A stretch of 64,000 bases of DNA from G963675935 sp963823895 (GCA_963823895.1 CAWGNG010000026.1:124001-188000), one strand, 5' to 3'. Positions 42,344 through 52,378 are shown, counted from the first letter of the stretch. Translations and numbers: made by a program. Notes: generated by a model from the letters alone, not told the origin.

Positions 42344-44628
42344 TCACTTGGCCGTCGGTTCATGGGTAACGGGTCGAGAAGGCTGGCGGTAGGGGGAGCC
42401 GGCGCGGTACTGTTTGCTCTGCTGGCGGAGGGCATCGGCGGTGGCGGCGTCGTTTTGCTGGCTGGCCAGGCTGATCGCCCGCTCGGCGACTTGCACGGCC
42501 TCGGCGAATCGCCCGGTCTCGGCATAGGCGGCGGCCAGCGTGGCCAAGGGGATCGGTTCCAGCCCGCGGGAGAGCTTTACCGCCCATTGGGCCAACTCGG
42601 CGGCGGCGGGCCCGTTTCGCAGCGACGGCTCCGGCCCGGTCGCCATCGCCCAAGCCAATTGGTTCACCGCGAGCAGATTCTCCGGCTGAAGGCGGACCGC
42701 CTCGCGCCAATGGCTCATGGCGTCGGCGACGTTCCCCTGTTGGCCAAACGCCTGGGCAAGATTGACGTGGGCCTTTACGAGATTCGGCTTGATCGCCAAC
42801 GCCTTGCGAAACTCGACAATCGCCGCGTCGAACCGTCCGCGATTGGCCCAGATGACGCCCAAGTCGTTGTGGGCGTCGGCGCAGTCGGGGTCAGCCTCGA
42901 TCGCCTCTTGGTATTCGCTGATCGCCTCGTCACTCCGGCCCTGTTTGACGAGAATCTTGGCGAGGTTGCTGTGGGCCACCGCGAAGCCGGGCTTGAACTT
43001 CAGCGCCTGGCGAAACCTCGCCGCCGCGGCGTCGGTCCGCCCACGATCGGCCAGGATGACGCCGAGATTGTTGTGGGCGTCGGCATAGTCGGGCTTCAAT
43101 TCGATCGCTTTTTTATATTCGGCGACCGCCGCGTCGTTGCGGCCTTGCTCGGCCAGGGCCTTGCCGAGGCCATTGTGGGCGCTGGCACGCTCGGGAGCGA
43201 TCTCGATCGCCGTGCGATATTCGGCGATGGCGGCGTCCAGCTTGTGCCCGCTGGCCAACGCAATCCCCAAGCGGTCGTGGAGCGTGGTGTTTTCGGCGCG
43301 CAAGCGACCGCGCGGGTCCAGAGCGTCTCGCTATTTTGCCAGAACGTGGTCTGTTGCGATGCGCACGCCATCAGCGCAGCCAGTACCAACGCCGACGCGA
43401 CACCGCCCGCCCAACGGCGGTAGCCGGCATTCTTCTTGGCCGAGAGGAATATCTGCCCGACGGCAGCGGCGCTCCATGTGACGGCGATGCACAGCCCAAT
43501 CTGCGGCAAGTAGGTATAGCGATCGGCCATCGCCTGCGACCCCACCTGCACGACGCCGATTACCGGCACGAGCATTCCCACGTACCAGAACCAACCGACG
43601 AACAGGCAGGGGATCCGCCGCCACGCCAGCACGACCGCGAGGGAGATGCCGATCAGCACCGTCGCCGCGACGGCAATTTTCCACATCGGCAGACTGTCTT
43701 GGGGATGAGGATAGAATGCCGACAGCCCCACCGGATAGAAGAATTGTCCGAGGTAGGCGACATAAGAGACCACGGCGTTGGCGATTCGCGAGGAGATCGG
43801 CACGATATCGACCGGCACCAGCGCCTTTTGCTGCGCCGCCGACGTGGCCATGCATTCAGCGCCCGCCAGCAATAGCAGGGGTAGTTTTTCGGCGATCAGG
43901 TGGGGCAGACATTCCTGTCTGCCGCGCTTCAGTTGGGGCGACAGTTGTACTGTCGCCCCGGGCGTGGCAGTACAACTGCCACCCCAACCCCGGCTGGTTA
44001 TCCGCCCCAGCGGCCAATAGTCCAACAACAGCAGCACAAACGGCAGCGTCACCAGCATCGGTTTGGCCAGCAAACCGAGGGCGAACATCACGATCACCAA
44101 CAGGTAGCGGGCCCAGGAAAACGGATGACGAACGTAATGAAGATAGGCCCCGAGGGTTAGCATGAAGAACAGGCCACTGAGCATATCCTTGCGCTCGGAG
44201 ACCCAGGCCACGGATTCCACCCGCAGCGGATGCACCGCGAACACCGCCGCCACGAAGGCGCTCGGCCAGAGGCTGCCGGTCATCCGCCAGAGGACCAGGA
44301 AGAGCAAAATCGCCACGGCGGCGTGCAGCAGGACGTTGGTCAAGTGGTGCAGGCCGGGATGCTGCGTCCCGTAGAGTTGGCAATCGAGCGCATGGGAGAG
44401 CCAAGTCAACGGATGCCAATTGCAGGAGTGAAAGGCGGTGAACGACCAGGCGATGCTTTCGCCGGTCAGGCCGTGCGCCACCTGCGGATTGTTGTAGACG
44501 TAGGCGTCGTCGTCGAAGTTGACGAAATCGCATTGCACGGTTCGTGCGAAGACGATCGCCACCATCAGCAGCAGTAGCCCGCAAACGGCCGTCGCGAGCC
44601 GCCGGTTTCTTCGGGTAGTTTCGTCCAT
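42344..44628 (-). CDS. TMTC-like membrane glycosyltransferase with TPRs (copy E), frameshifted
   Basis: Fourth tandem paralogue, about 760 residues when joined. The N-terminal membrane half starts MDETTRRNRRLATAVCG at 44628 and keeps CDFVNFDDDAYVYNNPQV, HPLRVESVAWVSERKD and QAMADRYTYLPQIGLC. Near 43300 the frame breaks within TLWTRAVACA; the continuation AENTTLHDRLGIALASGHKL and about eight TPRs run one frame away to 42344. The hairpin insert at 43899-43988 is of the composite type shared with copy B. The 3' part resembles copy D much more closely than the 5' part does, which suggests gene conversion. Confidence 0.85.
43899..43988. repeat. Composite hairpin inside copy E
   Basis: Same three-part composite as in copy B: GGTGGGGCAGACATTCCTGT, then TTGGGGCGACAG/CTGTCGCCCC, then TGGCAGTACAACTGCCACCC. 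In frame. Confidence 0.85.
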
Positions 44629-44851
44629 AGGGAGGCGAGTCTGGAGTGATCGCGGGGCGTCGGTCGAGGCCAAAACGGCTCATGCTGTTGCACTTTTTCA
44701 ACACGCGCCCAGGAAAGGGTAGGATAGCGCAAGCGACTTGTCCAAAAAAACCGCTTGCAGGGGCGCGACTTCGGATAGATCGCGGAATGGAGCGCGGGTG
44801 TTGCCCGAATCTTCCGCAAATCCGGAAGAATCGGCACGCGAACGGCTGCGA

Positions 44852-45565
44852 TTACATTCGGTCGAGTACGGGGCGTTCAAACAAGGGAACGATCGTCGGG
44901 CGGCGAAGATAACTGGCGCCGATGCCGTAGAAAATCACCAGCCCCAATGCCAGCGCCAGCCAGAGGACCATCGTCCCGATAGCCATCACTTTCATCATCG
45001 TCAACATCATCTCAGCCGGTCCCGCCCCGGCGTTGGGAATTGCCGACAATTCCGCGGCCATGTCGAGTTGAGTGAGCACGAGTACGACGCCGCGCACGAT
45101 CTCGAAAACAATCGCGGCGAGGAATACCGCGATCAGGAATTGGCGGCCCTTGGGACTGAGCTTCAGTGTGGCGATCCCGCCGGCAAGCAGACCAGCGGAG
45201 ACGAGCAGATTGAGAACGAGGATTGCGCTACTGGCACCCAAGTGGCGGTGGCTGACCCTTTGCGCTACTTCGTTGATCTTCCCCTGCGTTTTCATTTGCG
45301 CCTCCATTTGGGTCTTAAGCGGGCCATTGGCCATTCCCGCCGGGAGTTGCTGCTGTTGCTTGGCGAACTTCTGCAATTGACCTTGAAAGGCGAGGCTTGC
45401 TACCCCGAGCACTGAGAAACACAAGCCCATCGCGCCGAGAACGATGGCGATGACGCAGACGGCGGTCAGGCCGCCGGGACGCTGAGGCGGCGGCGCGTCG
45501 AATCCCGCGGTTGGGTCGCTTGGATAGCCCGGTTGATTAAAGTCGAACGGCGTCTCGCTTGCCAT
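44852..45565 (-). CDS. Hypothetical four-helix membrane protein
   Basis: A 237-residue protein with a Pro/Gly-rich cytoplasmic N-terminus (FNQPGYPSDPTAGFDAPPPQ) and about four membrane helices (near 33-58, 108-130, 142-165 and 195-220; LTAVCVIAIVLGAMGLCFSV). A Gln/Lys-rich loop (FAKQQQQLPAGM) lies between the first two. Such DUF4190/NPYQSP-like small membrane proteins are abundant in planctomycetes; no function is assigned. It lies 14 bases downstream of the IS-disrupted gene on the same strand. Confidence 0.72.
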   Translation of the reverse strand: MASETPFDFNQPGYPSDPTAGFDAPPPQRPGGLTAVCVIAIVLGAMGLCFSVLGVASLAFQGQLQKFAKQQQQLPAGMANGPLKTQMEAQMKTQGKINEVAQRVSHRHLGASSAILVLNLLVSAGLLAGGIATLKLSPKGRQFLIAVFLAAIVFEIVRGVVLVLTQLDMAAELSAIPNAGAGPAEMMLTMMKVMAIGTMVLWLALALGLVIFYGIGASYLRRPTIVPLFERPVLDRM

Positions 45566-45749
45566 GAGTTGAGACTCCTTTATAGCTGAAACGTGGTGAG
45601 GATCTCGCTTGGCGGGCAGCCGGCCTCGCCCATGCGAAACGCCTCGGATACCGAGCGATTAAGATAGACAATCAAACCGTAAATGGCCAGGGCAATGGCG
45701 GTGGGAATGCAATAGAGGGTCAACAGCGAGGTTGCTGCTCCGCCGGCCA

Positions 45750-45770
45750 GGGCGACAATCCCCAGCACCC
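45750..45770. repeat. Left direct repeat flanking the IS element
   Basis: Identical to 47219-47239 (21 bases, containing GCGACAATCCCCAGCACC). Target-site duplication; 15 bases if the outer CCC/GGG belongs to the terminal inverted repeats. Confidence 0.85.
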
Positions 45771-47218
45771 CATACGAACCAACTTAAGGGTTTTGGTCTT
45801 TCAACAAAACAGGGAAGTCCTTAAACCAGCGGGTGTTACATCCCAACAAGCTGGAAGAAGGAGCTTCCCCATGCGAATCGTAGCGGAAGTTGCGGCGGCC
45901 GTGCAAGCGGTGTTTGGAACATCCATCGACGATTTGGCGCGTGCCACCCGTTGTGTGCAACGGCAACGCAGGTTCTCCGGCGCGTCGCTGGCAAGAACCC
46001 TCGTGCTGACGGTCCTGATGCGGCCCGCCGCCAAGAACCGCGATTTTCAGGCAATGGCCGCCAAAGCGGGAGTTCACGTGACCGAGGAGGCCATTGACCA
46101 TCGCTTCAGCGACGAACTGGTGTCGTTTCTCGAAGCAGTCCTTCAACAAGCCGTCTCTCAAGCATTGGCCGGACAAGCTTCGACTGCGGCTCTGCTGCAA
46201 AAGTTTTCGGACGTTCGCATCGGCGACAGCACCACCTTGACGCTGCCGGACGAATTCGCCGAGCGATTCCCAAGTTGCGGCGGCTCGGAAAACGCTGCCC
46301 TGGCGGCCATGAAAATCCAAGTCTTGTGGAGCCTGCTGAGGGGCCAACTCCTCGGATGGCAGATCACCTCCGGCCGCGCCAGCGACGCCAAGAGCGAAAT
46401 CGCGGAAGCTCTGCCTCCCGCCGGCTCGTTGTCCGTATTCGACCTGGGCTATTTTTCGTTGGAACGGTTTCGTCGGGCGGGCGAAGCGGACGCCTATTGG
46501 ATTTCGCGTTTGCAGCACGGCACAAAAGTTTTCGACGCGGCGGGAAAAAGCCTTGATTTGCCGGCCTTTTTGCGGGAGCACGGCGGAAACGGCTTGCTGG
46601 ACATTGCGATCTTGTTGGGCGAGAAGGATCGGATTGCCTGCCGATTGATTGCGGTGCGCGTGCCGGAGGAAGTGGCCGCGCGGCGGCGTCAACGAGTCCG
46701 CGAGAATGCCCGCGACCACGGCCGAGAGCCGTCGCAAGAATACCTGGAACTTCAAGGATGGACGATCTTTGTCATGAACTGCGGCGAGGAGTTGCTGACG
46801 TGGAAGGAAGTGGTGGTATTGTATCGTGCCCGCTGGCAAATCGAACTGTTGTTCAAGCTGTGGAAGTCGCACAATCACGTGGCGGAGTTGGAAGCGGGCG
46901 CCTCGCCGCAACGTCAACTGGCAGTGCTGTATGCAAAACTGATTGGAGTGGTCGTACAACATTGGATTCTCTTGAGCGCGGCGTGGCATGATGTTCGGCG
47001 TAGCTTGCGCAAGGCCGCCGCCATCGTCCGCGATTGGATCGTTCTCTTGCTCGCCGTCTTGGACGATGACGAACGTCTGCGTGATCTTCTCGGTCAATTG
47101 GCAGCCGCCGTTGCCAAAACCGCCCGCATCACTCGCCGCAGAAAACGCCCCAGTTTGTTCCAACTCCTTGAAAATCCTGAACTTCTGGACTACACGGCCG
47201 CTTAAGTTGGTTCGTATG
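45771..47218 (+). mobile_element. IS4-family insertion sequence
   Basis: A 1,448-bp element bounded by perfect 18-base terminal inverted repeats (CATACGAACCAACTTAAG at 45771-45788 and its complement at 47201-47218). It holds one transposase gene and is flanked by long direct repeats. It inserted into a membrane-protein gene read in the opposite direction. All parts look intact, so it may still be mobile. Confidence 0.9.
45871..47205 (+). CDS. IS4-family transposase
   Basis: A 444-residue DDE transposase. First Asp in VRIGDSTTLTLPDEF (about residue 115), second in SVFDLGYFSLERF (about 193), and the Y-(2)-R-(3)-E-(6)-K signature in LYRARWQIELLFKLWKS (about 320), which defines the IS4 family. 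N-terminal region FSGASLARTLVLTVLMRPAA is typical. ATG 45871 has GAAGGAG upstream. The stop codon lies at 47203-47205, inside the right inverted repeat, which is unusual but seen in compact elements. The frame is intact. Confidence 0.92.
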   Translation: MRIVAEVAAAVQAVFGTSIDDLARATRCVQRQRRFSGASLARTLVLTVLMRPAAKNRDFQAMAAKAGVHVTEEAIDHRFSDELVSFLEAVLQQAVSQALAGQASTAALLQKFSDVRIGDSTTLTLPDEFAERFPSCGGSENAALAAMKIQVLWSLLRGQLLGWQITSGRASDAKSEIAEALPPAGSLSVFDLGYFSLERFRRAGEADAYWISRLQHGTKVFDAAGKSLDLPAFLREHGGNGLLDIAILLGEKDRIACRLIAVRVPEEVAARRRQRVRENARDHGREPSQEYLELQGWTIFVMNCGEELLTWKEVVVLYRARWQIELLFKLWKSHNHVAELEAGASPQRQLAVLYAKLIGVVVQHWILLSAAWHDVRRSLRKAAAIVRDWIVLLLAVLDDDERLRDLLGQLAAAVAKTARITRRRKRPSLFQLLENPELLDYTAA

Positions 47219-47239
47219 GGGCGACAATCCCCAGCACCC
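47219..47239. repeat. Right direct repeat flanking the IS element
   Basis: Second copy of the 21-base target duplication at 45750-45770. Confidence 0.85.
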
Positions 47240-47618
47240 GCCCTCGAAAGCGGTAATTCCGCACGCCAGCCATAATGTGCAGGATGGCGACCACCAGCGC
47301 GGCCATCGCCATCACGCCGTATACCGCGATCATGATCCAGAAGACGTATTCCGGCGGCGGATTCGGCGGCGGCCTCTGCCAAATTTCCTGGTTGCGGAGC
47401 AGCGCAGGGATCACCACCGCGAAGACGGCAAAGACAAGGGCGGCAAATACCTCCAACCCGCCCTGAACGAGCATCAGGATCGCCACCGCGCGAACATGAT
47501 TCACAAGCCCCCGCTGCCGGCGATTCCCGTCCATCGGCGAACCCGAGCCAAAAGGCGTGCCGGGCTCTTCCGGCGATTGATATGGATTGTCCATCTACTG
47601 CTCCACGCCCGGCGATCG

Positions 47619-47648
47619 TTGGGGCGGCAGTTGTGCTGCCACCCCAAC
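47619..47648. repeat. TTGGGGCGGCAG hairpin
   Basis: TTGGGGCGGCAG and CTGCCACCCCAA-type arms with one mismatch. Intergenic, between two minus-strand genes. Same family as 16679 and 55713. Confidence 0.8.
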
Positions 47649-47669
47649 TTGCCTCAGTTTCCGAACCGC

Positions 47670-48320
47670 CTATTGCTGCTCCACGCCGGGCGAGTGGTAG
47701 TCGACGCTGGCGAGATAGTCGAGCACGGCGGTGGCGTCTTGCCAGACGGGACGCATGAATTGCTCCTTGAGTGCCTGGCGGACGGCGATCTTCTGATCCC
47801 GGTTCAGGCAGCCCGGCCCGACGATCTTTTCGACGATGTTGTCGTCCCCCTGGTCCAAGACGGTCAAGGCCCAGCGTGAAACGAGTTGGTAGGAGACGAT
47901 GCCCGAAAGCCGCTTTCCCTCGGGCGTCATGGTGAATTTCAGTTCGCTGAGTTGGAACTCACCCGATTCGGGCAGCTTCTCGCGCGCTCGCTTTGCGGGG
48001 AGGAAACCCTGGCCGGCGCGAACCAGCCAGCCCGCGCCGTTGTTGGCCCAGGTGGCCATTAGGCGGCCTTTGTCACAGATCAGATAGTGGCTCTCGCGGT
48101 TAAGCCGCTCGATCCGCGGGGACGTCGCGATGTGGTCCTCGCTCGCCGGAATGACGTGCTCTCCGGGCTCGGCATCGTCGAGCGGGATTGTTTCGGAGGG
48201 CGGCGGGGCCTCGGGAATCGTGATTGGCTGCCGGCAGTTCGGGCATCTTGCCGTTCCGCCGGCCAACTCGTCCTTGGCGTGGAGTTTCTTGCCGCAACCG
48301 GGACAAACCATGCGGATCAT
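47670..48320 (-). CDS. Zinc-ribbon hypothetical protein (216 aa)
   Basis: A 216-residue protein. Residues 1-35 are a zinc ribbon (MVCPGCGKKLHAKDELAGGT then RCPNCRQPI), a module frequent at the N-terminus of planctomycete proteins. A Pro/Glu-rich linker follows, then a globular C-terminal domain (about 80-205: ESHYLICDKGRLMATWANNG, LPESGEFQLSELKFTMTPEG, RDQKIAVRQALKEQFMRPVW) that I do not recognise. No membrane helix. The frame and start (ATG 48320) are clear. Confidence 0.72.
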   Translation of the reverse strand: MIRMVCPGCGKKLHAKDELAGGTARCPNCRQPITIPEAPPPSETIPLDDAEPGEHVIPASEDHIATSPRIERLNRESHYLICDKGRLMATWANNGAGWLVRAGQGFLPAKRAREKLPESGEFQLSELKFTMTPEGKRLSGIVSYQLVSRWALTVLDQGDDNIVEKIVGPGCLNRDQKIAVRQALKEQFMRPVWQDATAVLDYLASVDYHSPGVEQQ

Positions 48321-48367
48321 TGGCGTGTACTCCCCAAAAAGGCAGGAATGCAGTAAAGTGTACTGTG

Positions 48368-48396
48368 ACGTTGGGTCGGCGGTTCAACTGCCGACC
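48368..48396. repeat. GTTGGGTCGGCGGTTCAACTGCC hairpin
   Basis: Arms GGGTCGGCGGTT and AACTGCCGACCC (one mismatch) in the divergent intergenic region 48321-48625, which otherwise shows no gene and must hold promoters for both neighbours. Confidence 0.75.
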
Positions 48397-48625
48397 CACC
48401 CGATTGACTGTCGTCCCAACCGAAATCACACCAGGCCGCAAGCCGCTCCCCCCGCGCAAGGTAACGCATTCCACGTTATTTGTCAATTATACTTCTACAG
48501 GGCTGGATAAAACGGCTCGGTAGTTTAGGAAAGACGGGTTGGAATTGCAGGGCGGGAGGAGAAATCCTAAAATTCAAGTGTTGCCGCAACTGAGGATATT
48601 CAAGGCAACAGGAGTTTAAGCAGTC

Positions 48626-51600
48626 GTGCATTTGGATTATCTGCCCGGAACATTCTTTGGCCCCTCCAATCTGGTGGAACTGTTGCTGCACCGCGCGCGA
48701 TGCCAGCCGGACGACGTCGGCTTCACCTATCTCGTCGATGGCGAGAACGACCAGGTCCACCTGACGTACCGTGAACTGGACCGTCAGGCCCGGGTGATCG
48801 GGGCTTGGCTGCAATCGCGCAAGTTGGCCGGCCAACGGGCGTTGCTGCTCTATCCGGCAGGGTTGGAGTTCATCGCGGCGTTCTTCGGATGTCTCTACGC
48901 GGGCGTGATCGCCGTGCCCGTCTATCCGCCGCGGCGCAATCGCTCGCTCAACCGCATCCAGGCTATCGCCGATGACGCCGAGGCCCAGGTGGCGCTGACG
49001 ACTGAACTCGTCCTCAATCGTGTGATGCCGTTGATCGACGAGACGCCCCACCTCAAGGAACTCACCTGGTTACCCACGTGCGAGTTGTCGCCCGACCTGG
49101 AGCGGGAGTGGACCATGCCCGACGTCCACGGCGACACGCTGGCATTCCTGCAATATACGTCGGGCTCGACGGGGACGCCCAAGGGCGTGGTATTGAACCA
49201 TGCCAACCTGACTCACAACTGCGCCCTGATCGCACATTCCTTCGAGCACACTCGTAGCGGCAAGGGCGTATTTTGGCTGCCGAGCTACCACGACATGGGG
49301 CTGATCGGCGGCATTCTGCAGCCGCTTTATTTGGGGCGTCCCAACGTGCTGATGTCGCCGATGAGCTTCTTGCAGAAGCCCTATCGTTGGCTGTCGGCGA
49401 TCAGCCGGTTCCAGGCCAGCACCAGCGGCGGCCCGAACTTCGCCTACGATTTGTGCGTCCGCAAGATCACCCCCGAGCAACGGAAGACCCTCGATCTGAG
49501 CAGTTGGCGCGTCGCCTTCAATGGCGCCGAGCCGGTGCGGGCGGAGACGCTCGACGCCTTTGCCGAGGCGTTCGCGCCGTGCGGCTTCCGTCGCCAGGCA
49601 TTCTATCCGTGTTTCGGGCTGGCCGAAGCGACGCTGATCGTCTCGGGCGGATACGTCGACCGGCCGCCGATCATCCGCGCGTTCGACGCCGCGGCGCTGG
49701 CCCGCAACGAGGTGCTCGACGCCGACCCGGACGACGAGGGGGTGCGCGCGCTGGTCGGCTGCGGCGAAAACCTGCCCGATCAACGCATCGTCATCGTCGA
49801 TCCCGAAACGCTCGTCCCCTGTCCGCCCGGGCGCATCGGGGAAGTTTGGGTCTACGGGCCGAGCGTGGCTCAGGGGTACTGGCAACAACGGGAGGCAAGC
49901 GAACGGGTATTCCGCGCGAAACTCAGAGACAGCGGCGAGGGGCCCTTCCTCCGCACCGGCGACCTGGGCTTCCTGCAGGACGGCGAACTGTTTATCACCG
50001 GCCGCCTGAAAGACCTGATCATCGTCCACGGCGTGAACTACTATCCCCAGGACATCGAGCGGACCGTGCAAGAGAGCCACCCCCGCCTGCGGTTCGACTG
50101 CGGCGCGGCCTTTACCGTCGAGGGCGAAGACGGCCGAGAGCGGCTCGTCGTGGTGCAAGAGGTCGAGCGGCACAAACAATCGAATTTCAGCGAACTGTTC
50201 GACGCCATTCGCCGCGAGGTCGCCGCCGAACACGAACTGACGCTGGATGTAATCGTGCTGATCCGCGCGGGCAGCGTGCCAAAGACCTCCAGCGGCAAAA
50301 TCCAACGTCATGCCTGCCGCAACGGCTATTTGGCATGTACGCTCGACACCGTCGCCGTGTGGCGAGCGGCCGACGCGGTCTTCTCGGCCGCCGGCAAGCC
50401 CCCGGTCGACGTTTCCTTGGAGCCGCATGCGCCTTCGCCGTCGGCGGCCCCCTCGAAAAACGGGAAAAACGGACGTCGCCGGCCGCTGAACGACCGCGTG
50501 ACGCAACTGGTCGTCGAGGAAATACAGCGCGTGGCTAACAAACGAGCGGAGGGACTGACGCTCGATTCGTTGATCGCCGAAACCGGACTGGACTCCTTGG
50601 AACGAATGGAAATTCTCAATTCGATCGAGGAGAAGTTCGGCGGACGGTTCCCCGAGGAAATTCTGCCCGATCTGGAGACGCCGCGGCAATTGATCGAAGC
50701 CGTCGAGAAGTATCTGGGGACGCAGCCGCGGCCGCCGCAGGCCCGGCCCGCCGATGGCGAGGTTCCGTCCGCCACCTACCGCTTCGAGCAGTTTCCCGAG
50801 TACGTGAAGTTGCGCGCGAATCTCGACATGCTCACCGCCTTCGGGCTCGATAATCCGTTTTTCGCCGTTCACGAAGGCCACACCACCGACCGCACGACCA
50901 TCGCCGGACGCGAGTACATCAACTTCTCGAGCTATAACTACCTTGGCATGTCGGGCGATCCGACCGTCGCCGCGGCCGCCAAAGCGGCGATCGACCGCTA
51001 CGGAACCAGCGCCTCGGCCAGCCGGCTGGTCTCAGGCCAACGCGAGATCCACGTCGAAGTGGAGCGGGCGGTGACCGACTTCCTCGGCACCGAGGACACG
51101 ATCGCCTTGGTGGGCGGTCACGCGACCAATGAGACCGTGATCGGCCACTTGCTCGGCCCGGGCGACCTGATCCTTCACGATGCGCTGGCCCACAACAGCA
51201 TCGTGCAGGGGTGCATTCTCTCGGCGCGCGGCGGCGTGCGTTCGCCCACAACGATTGGCAGGCCGCCGCTGCGCTGCTCGAGCAACTCCGGCACGAGTAC
51301 CGCCGCGTGCTGCTGGTGATCGAGGGCGTGTACAGCATGGACGGCGACGTTCCCGATCTGCCGAAGTTCGTGGAAGTCAAACGGCGGCACAAGGCGCTGT
51401 TGATGATCGACGAGGCTCACTCGCTGGGCGTTCTGGGGCCGACGGGCCGGGGACTCGGCGAACACTGGGGCGTCGATCGCGCGGACATCGACATCTGGAT
51501 GGGAACGTTCAGCAAGAGTCTCGGCAGTTGCGGCGGTTACATTTCGGGCTGCAAGCCACTGGTGGAGTATTTGCGCTACACGGCGCCAGGGTTCGTCTTT

Positions 51601-52017
51601 GCCGCGGCGATGGCGCCTTCGGCGGCGGCCGCGGGGATGGCTTCGCTGCGGCTGTTGCAAGCCCAACCGGAACGGGTGGCTCGGCTGGGCGAAAACGCCC
51701 GGCTGTTTCTCGCCCTCGCCCGGCAGCGCGGATTGAACACCGGCCGAAGCAAGGATTCTGCGGTGGTGCCGGTGATTCTGGGCAATTCCATCCACTGCCT
51801 GCAATTATCGAAGGCGATGCTGGCGCGGGGGGTAAACGTGCAGCCGATCCTGCACCCGGCCGTCGAGGAGAGCGCCTCGCGGTTGAGGTACTTCATCACC
51901 GCCTGCCACAGCGATCGGCAAATTCGCTATACGGTCGACGCGATGGTGGAAGAACTGGAGAAGATCGATCCCCGCTGCCTCACCCGCACCGACAACGCGG
52001 CCGTGCTAGCCGGTTAG
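48626..52017 (+). CDS. Fatty acyl-AMP ligase / acyl carrier / alpha-oxoamine synthase fusion, frameshifted
   Basis: About 1,130 residues joined. Domain 1 (about 1-575) is a fatty acyl-AMP ligase: LQYTSGSTGTPKGVVLNHAN (P-loop A3), YPCFGLAEATL, FLRTGDLGFLQDGELFITGR and the FAAL/FACL C-terminal GVNYYPQDIERTVQE. Domain 2 (about 600-690) is an acyl carrier protein with the phosphopantetheine Ser657 in ETGLDSLERMEIL. Domain 3 (about 730-1130) is a KBL/AONS/SPT-type alpha-oxoamine synthase: FSSYNYLGMSGDP, IDEAHSLGVLGPTGRGLGEH and the PLP Lys at 51514-51516 in FSKSLGSCGGY. It would activate a fatty acid, hold it on the carrier and condense it with an amino acid to a 3-keto amine. The frame breaks near 51222 in the ACP-AONS junction (one base missing). 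The start is GTG with AGGAG upstream. Confidence 0.9.
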
Positions 52018-52030
52018 ATTGATAAACGAG

Positions 52031-52060
52031 TTGATACATAGGCGTGGTTGGCATTATACT
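52031..52060 (+). promoter_or_regulatory. Candidate promoter for the 62-aa protein
   Basis: TTGATA (52031-52036) and TATACT (52055-52060), 18 bases apart, about 110 bases before the next start. Confidence 0.4.
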
Positions 52061-52072
52061 GTTATTCTGGGC

Positions 52073-52135
52073 GCAGCGAAGGGTCCGAATGCCGGCGGGG
52101 CACTGAGGATTCTTCGCTACGTTCAGAGTGACGTC
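52073..52135. repeat. Dispersed repeat of the GAGGATTCTTCGC type
   Basis: GGGCACTGAGGATTCTTCGC followed by TACGTTCAGAGTGACG. On the minus strand it translates to the RHSERSEESS string known from a widespread bacterial REP-like repeat. No gene. Confidence 0.55.
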
Positions 52136-52170
52136 CCTGAGTTGTTTGTCTAGAGAACGTAGGATGAGGT

Positions 52171-52359
52171 GTGGTTTTGCTGACTGAACAGGAGATTTCG
52201 CGAGCGTGGCGATCGCTCTTCCGCGGCGCCGACTTCACCGATAAACTCTTTACCAAGGCCGAGGAGTTGCTCGAAGAATTGCGTCCCGAGAGCCCGCTGC
52301 GCCATCGCTTGGGCGCCGAGCTCGACGAGTTGCGTGCGCGTGCCGATCAGGAAGCCTAA
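52171..52359 (+). CDS. Small hypothetical protein (62 aa)
   Basis: A 62-residue acidic helical protein: LTEQEISRAWRSLFRGADFT, then TKAEELLEELRPESPLRHRL and AELDELRARADQEA. It starts with GTG 52171, with AGGATGAGG upstream. It could be a small regulatory or adaptor protein; the family is not recognised. Good codon pattern and a promoter-like sequence support it as a gene. Confidence 0.55.
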   Translation: MVLLTEQEISRAWRSLFRGADFTDKLFTKAEELLEELRPESPLRHRLGAELDELRARADQEA

Positions 52360-52378
52360 CAGTCTCGGCCAAAAGAAC

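Larger units (their letters stand above)
45580..47594 (-). pseudogene. NPYQSP-type membrane protein gene cut by an IS element
   Basis: The N-terminal half (47594 down to about 47219) starts MDNPYQSPEEPG, a planctomycete membrane-protein N-terminus, and has two helices (AVAILMLVQGGLEVFAALVF, YVFWIMIAVYGVMAMAALVV). The C-terminal half (about 45749 to 45580) has LLTLYCIPTAIALAIYGLIV and ends at ILTTFQL. Removing the 1,448-bp element together with one copy of the 21-bp flanking repeat rejoins GRVLGIVA to LAGGAATSLL and gives an unbroken frame of 182 codons including the stop. The insertion is therefore recent and precise. Confidence 0.85.

Noticed and set aside
45784..47382. 532-codon minus-strand frame across the IS element
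   Set aside because: Antisense to an intact transposase and crosses the insertion junction.
49070..50881. 603-codon minus-strand frame opposite the acyl-AMP ligase
   Set aside because: Antisense shadow; the plus strand has clear catalytic motifs.
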